From positions 1 to 7,408 of the forward strand of contig WAQA01000054.1 of NCBI GenBank assembly GCA_015520475.1: 7,408 nucleotides of DNA. Reading direction: 5' to 3'. Position numbers and translations under genes: made by a program. Numbering within the stretch: the stretch's first letter is position 1; the number at the start of each line of letters is the position of its first letter. Under the pieces are notes generated by a model that was not told the DNA's origin, ran no database searches, and saw nothing but the letters and a program-made list of their open reading frames with translations. Origin of the DNA: Candidatus Bathyarchaeota archaeon (lineage in GTDB: Archaea > Thermoproteota > Bathyarchaeia > Bathyarchaeales > WAQA01). This document shows positions 5,963-7,408 of this stretch, piece by piece.

Positions 5963-7036
5963 TCATTCCTGAATCAGCACCGCGACAACCCCGTCCCTTG
6001 GATCCAGCAGTAGATTATAGAGGGCCCTCTCAAATCCACTCATCATAATATAGGTTAACACCTGAACATTCTGTGATCCAAGATTTAGGTATTCGATGAT
6101 GTCCCTTCCAGTATAGACCCCTCCAGTCGCGCTTATAGGAATATTTATGCTTCTCCTCCTCAACTCCCGGATTTGCTCCTGGTTTCTCCTCTTCAACTCC
6201 AAGCCTCCATGAGATGAACCGTAGACTCTGCCGGATCCACCTTCCCTGAAGGTTCTATAGAGTCTATTCGCTATGGTTACTCCGTCGCTTCCCCCATCAA
6301 AGGCAGCCTTCACCATCTCAACTTGAAAGTCCAATCCGAAATCAAGATTCAGGATTTTAGGGATAACCTTAACGTCGTATGGAGCTTCACGTATAATTTT
6401 AGGGGCCTCCCTATACCATCTTAGAACGGTCTCTTTATCCTCGGCTCTCCTCTCACCCTTCAAGAATGGACAGAAGTCTATCTCGAAGTATCTGTAGCCT
6501 ATCTCACACATCCTCTCAACAGTGTAGATCCACTCATCAACATTCCACTCCTCATCGGGATCTGAGACTAGATGGCAGAGGATTGATGCTATAAGAGGAA
6601 CATTAAATCTCTCACCGACATCATATGCCTTCTCAGCGAACTCTAAGTATTCAGGGAATCTCCTCGTGTCAAGCCCACCGTTCCAGTGTATCGTAGGATA
6701 TCTCCCTTCAGGATCAACCTCCCTATCAATATACCACTTCATAAACGACGGTTTCCTCCTCAGGAAGCTCATCGACGCATTTCCATGCTCATCCTCACCT
6801 ACAACCGACTTTAGAACTATAGCTCCGTAACCTGCCCTGCAAGCCCTCTCTATCTGGGATACACGTTGACTTAATGGTCCAGGAGCCAGGATCACAGGAT
6901 TCTTCAATTCAAGATCCAAGTAGCATGCTGAGAGATCAACGCCGAATCTCCTATAAACCTCCCCCTCAAGATCAGAGAGTTCACCTTTAAAAGCAGCCTC
7001 CCTCAGCCTCCCAATCTCCACAGATTCACCTCTCAT
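5963..7036 (-). CDS. Dihydroorotate/dihydropyrimidine dehydrogenase-like FMN TIM-barrel oxidoreductase, substrate unknown
   Basis: This 357-residue protein has the DHOD-like fold: LKNPVILAPGPLSQ (45-57), GAIVLKSVVG with K76 (71-80), a lysine in VIPKILNL (K227), DGGSDGVTIANRL (247-259), and the FMN phosphate-binding end ATGGVYTGRDIIEYL (303-317) followed by NVQVLT. The catalytic loop reads FEIDFCPFLKGER (184-196): Cys189 is kept but the usual NxSCPN context is altered; the following GER resembles the PreA/DPD loop. It is therefore probably an FMN enzyme but not obviously the pyrD of pyrimidine synthesis. An N-terminal helical extension of about 35 residues precedes the barrel. ATG at 7036 is given as start; a GTG five codons later (7021) sits behind a better AGGTGA and may be the true one. 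No iron-sulfur partner subunit (PyrK or PreT type) is adjacent. It is divergent from an M20 peptidase and convergent with the isomerase-like gene. Confidence 0.8.
   Translation of the reverse strand: MRGESVEIGRLREAAFKGELSDLEGEVYRRFGVDLSACYLDLELKNPVILAPGPLSQRVSQIERACRAGYGAIVLKSVVGEDEHGNASMSFLRRKPSFMKWYIDREVDPEGRYPTIHWNGGLDTRRFPEYLEFAEKAYDVGERFNVPLIASILCHLVSDPDEEWNVDEWIYTVERMCEIGYRYFEIDFCPFLKGERRAEDKETVLRWYREAPKIIREAPYDVKVIPKILNLDFGLDFQVEMVKAAFDGGSDGVTIANRLYRTFREGGSGRVYGSSHGGLELKRRNQEQIRELRRRSINIPISATGGVYTGRDIIEYLNLGSQNVQVLTYIMMSGFERALYNLLLDPRDGVVAVLIQE
7026..7031 (-). promoter_or_regulatory. Ribosome binding site pointing to a GTG start at 7021
   Basis: The minus strand reads AGAGGTGAATCTGTG, in which AGGTGA is a full match to the archaeal anti-Shine-Dalgarno sequence 4 nt before a GTG at 7021. 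It lies inside the first codons of the longer frame starting at 7036. It argues that translation may begin at residue 6 of that frame. The upstream ATG has only GGGGGATC about 7 nt before it. Confidence 0.4.
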
Positions 7037-7166
7037 ACATCGGATCCCCCATCAACAATCAACATCCCACCATATAACATTAAACATGGCAATCCTCAAT
7101 TTATTAAGGGATAAAGGGAAAAATCTAAAGGGTGAGCATCCCTTTCAGACGTAAAAGTGAGAGGTT
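7037..7166. promoter_or_regulatory. Divergent intergenic region between the flavoprotein and M20 peptidase genes
   Basis: These 130 nt carry two TATA candidates. On the minus strand TTATAT at 7072-7077 would start transcription near 7048, just upstream of the flavoprotein gene. On the plus strand TTTATTAAG at 7100-7108 would start near 7130, upstream of the peptidase ATG at 7167. A small hairpin (AAAGGG 7127-7132, CCCTTT 7140-7145, 7-nt loop) would fall at the 5' end of that transcript. No tRNA or other RNA gene is recognised. Confidence 0.45.
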
Positions 7167-7408
7167 ATGATTAGAATCGACGGAGATAAACTTGTAGGTT
7201 TAGCCGCCTCCCTAGTGAAGATTCCAAGCCAGAACCCTCCTGGAGAAGAGGCTGAAATAAACGAGTTCCTACTCCAGAAGATGGAGAGATTGGGCTTCAA
7301 GGTTTCTCAATACAGCCTAAGGTCTGAGGCTACATATCTGGTTGGAGTATTAGATCTAGGCGAGGGATCATCCATAATATTTGATGGACATGTTGACACT
7401 GTCCCAGC
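7167..7408 (+). CDS. M20-family metallopeptidase/deacylase (ArgE/DapE/CPG2-like), N-terminal part only
   Basis: An open frame of 80 codons starts with ATG at 7167 behind GTGAGAGG and runs off the right edge with no stop. The product begins MIRIDGDKLVGLAASLVKIP, then SQNPPGEE, the usual M20 lead-in (active-site helix and a PS.NPPGEE turn). Residues 72-80 read FDGHVDTVP, the family's metal motif, with H75 as zinc ligand and D77 as the residue next to it that supports catalysis. The family includes carboxypeptidases, acetylornithine and succinyl-diaminopimelate deacylases, and N-carbamoyl amidohydrolases; the fragment cannot distinguish them. About three quarters of the protein, including the catalytic Glu pair, lies beyond the window. 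It is transcribed away from the DHOD-like gene. Confidence 0.88.
   Translation, partial: MIRIDGDKLVGLAASLVKIPSQNPPGEEAEINEFLLQKMERLGFKVSQYSLRSEATYLVGVLDLGEGSSIIFDGHVDTVP

Noticed and set aside
1..7408. Insertion sequences, CRISPR arrays, tRNA or rRNA genes, toxin-antitoxin or defence islands
   Set aside because: No transposase motifs, regularly spaced repeats or tRNA-like cloverleaf was seen; almost all sequence is taken up by metabolic genes.

Overview
The window is a compact, protein-coding stretch that looks archaeal. It holds eight protein genes, two of them cut by the window edges, and no RNA gene, mobile element or CRISPR array that I can see. Archaeal origin is inferred from three things: A/T-rich TATA-like boxes (TTTAAA, TTATATAT) upstream of genes, GGTGA/GAGG-type ribosome binding sites with GTG and TTG starts, and the gene types themselves (a group 4 [NiFe]-hydrogenase in Mbh/Nuo-like order, an archaeal-looking ROK kinase, a phosphohexomutase). 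The abundance of AGG/AGA and ATA codons and the gene repertoire would suit an anaerobic Thermoproteota-type lineage such as Bathyarchaeia, but the sequence alone does not settle the taxon.

Layout. Positions 1-1607 (+) are the 3' end of a membrane-bound [NiFe]-hydrogenase operon: the C-terminus of the large subunit with its nickel-binding DPCxxC motif, a NuoH-like membrane subunit overlapping it by 11 nt, and a small two-cluster ferredoxin subunit 4 nt further on. This large subunit-NuoH-NuoI order is that of the end of Mbh-type hydrogenase and complex I operons. It is met head-on, 5 nt later, by a minus-strand group (1613-4967): in transcription order a tyrosine-rich acidic protein of unknown function, a ROK sugar kinase and a phosphomannomutase/phosphoglucomutase. 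Kinase plus mutase would turn a free hexose into hexose-6-phosphate and then hexose-1-phosphate for nucleotide-sugar or storage metabolism.

Positions 4968-5134 are a divergent control region. From it the sugar phosphate isomerase/epimerase-like TIM barrel gene (5135-5959, +) is read. Its stop lies 3 nt from that of a minus-strand dihydroorotate dehydrogenase-like flavoprotein (5963-7036), whose own divergent control region (7037-7166) also serves the start of an M20 metallopeptidase gene that runs off the right edge.

I see no convincing new multi-gene system. The items most worth following are the orphan tyrosine-rich protein beside the sugar kinase, the DHOD-like enzyme with an altered catalytic loop and unknown substrate, and the retained nickel ligands of the hydrogenase. 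Smaller points are start-codon corrections and small repeats in the control regions.
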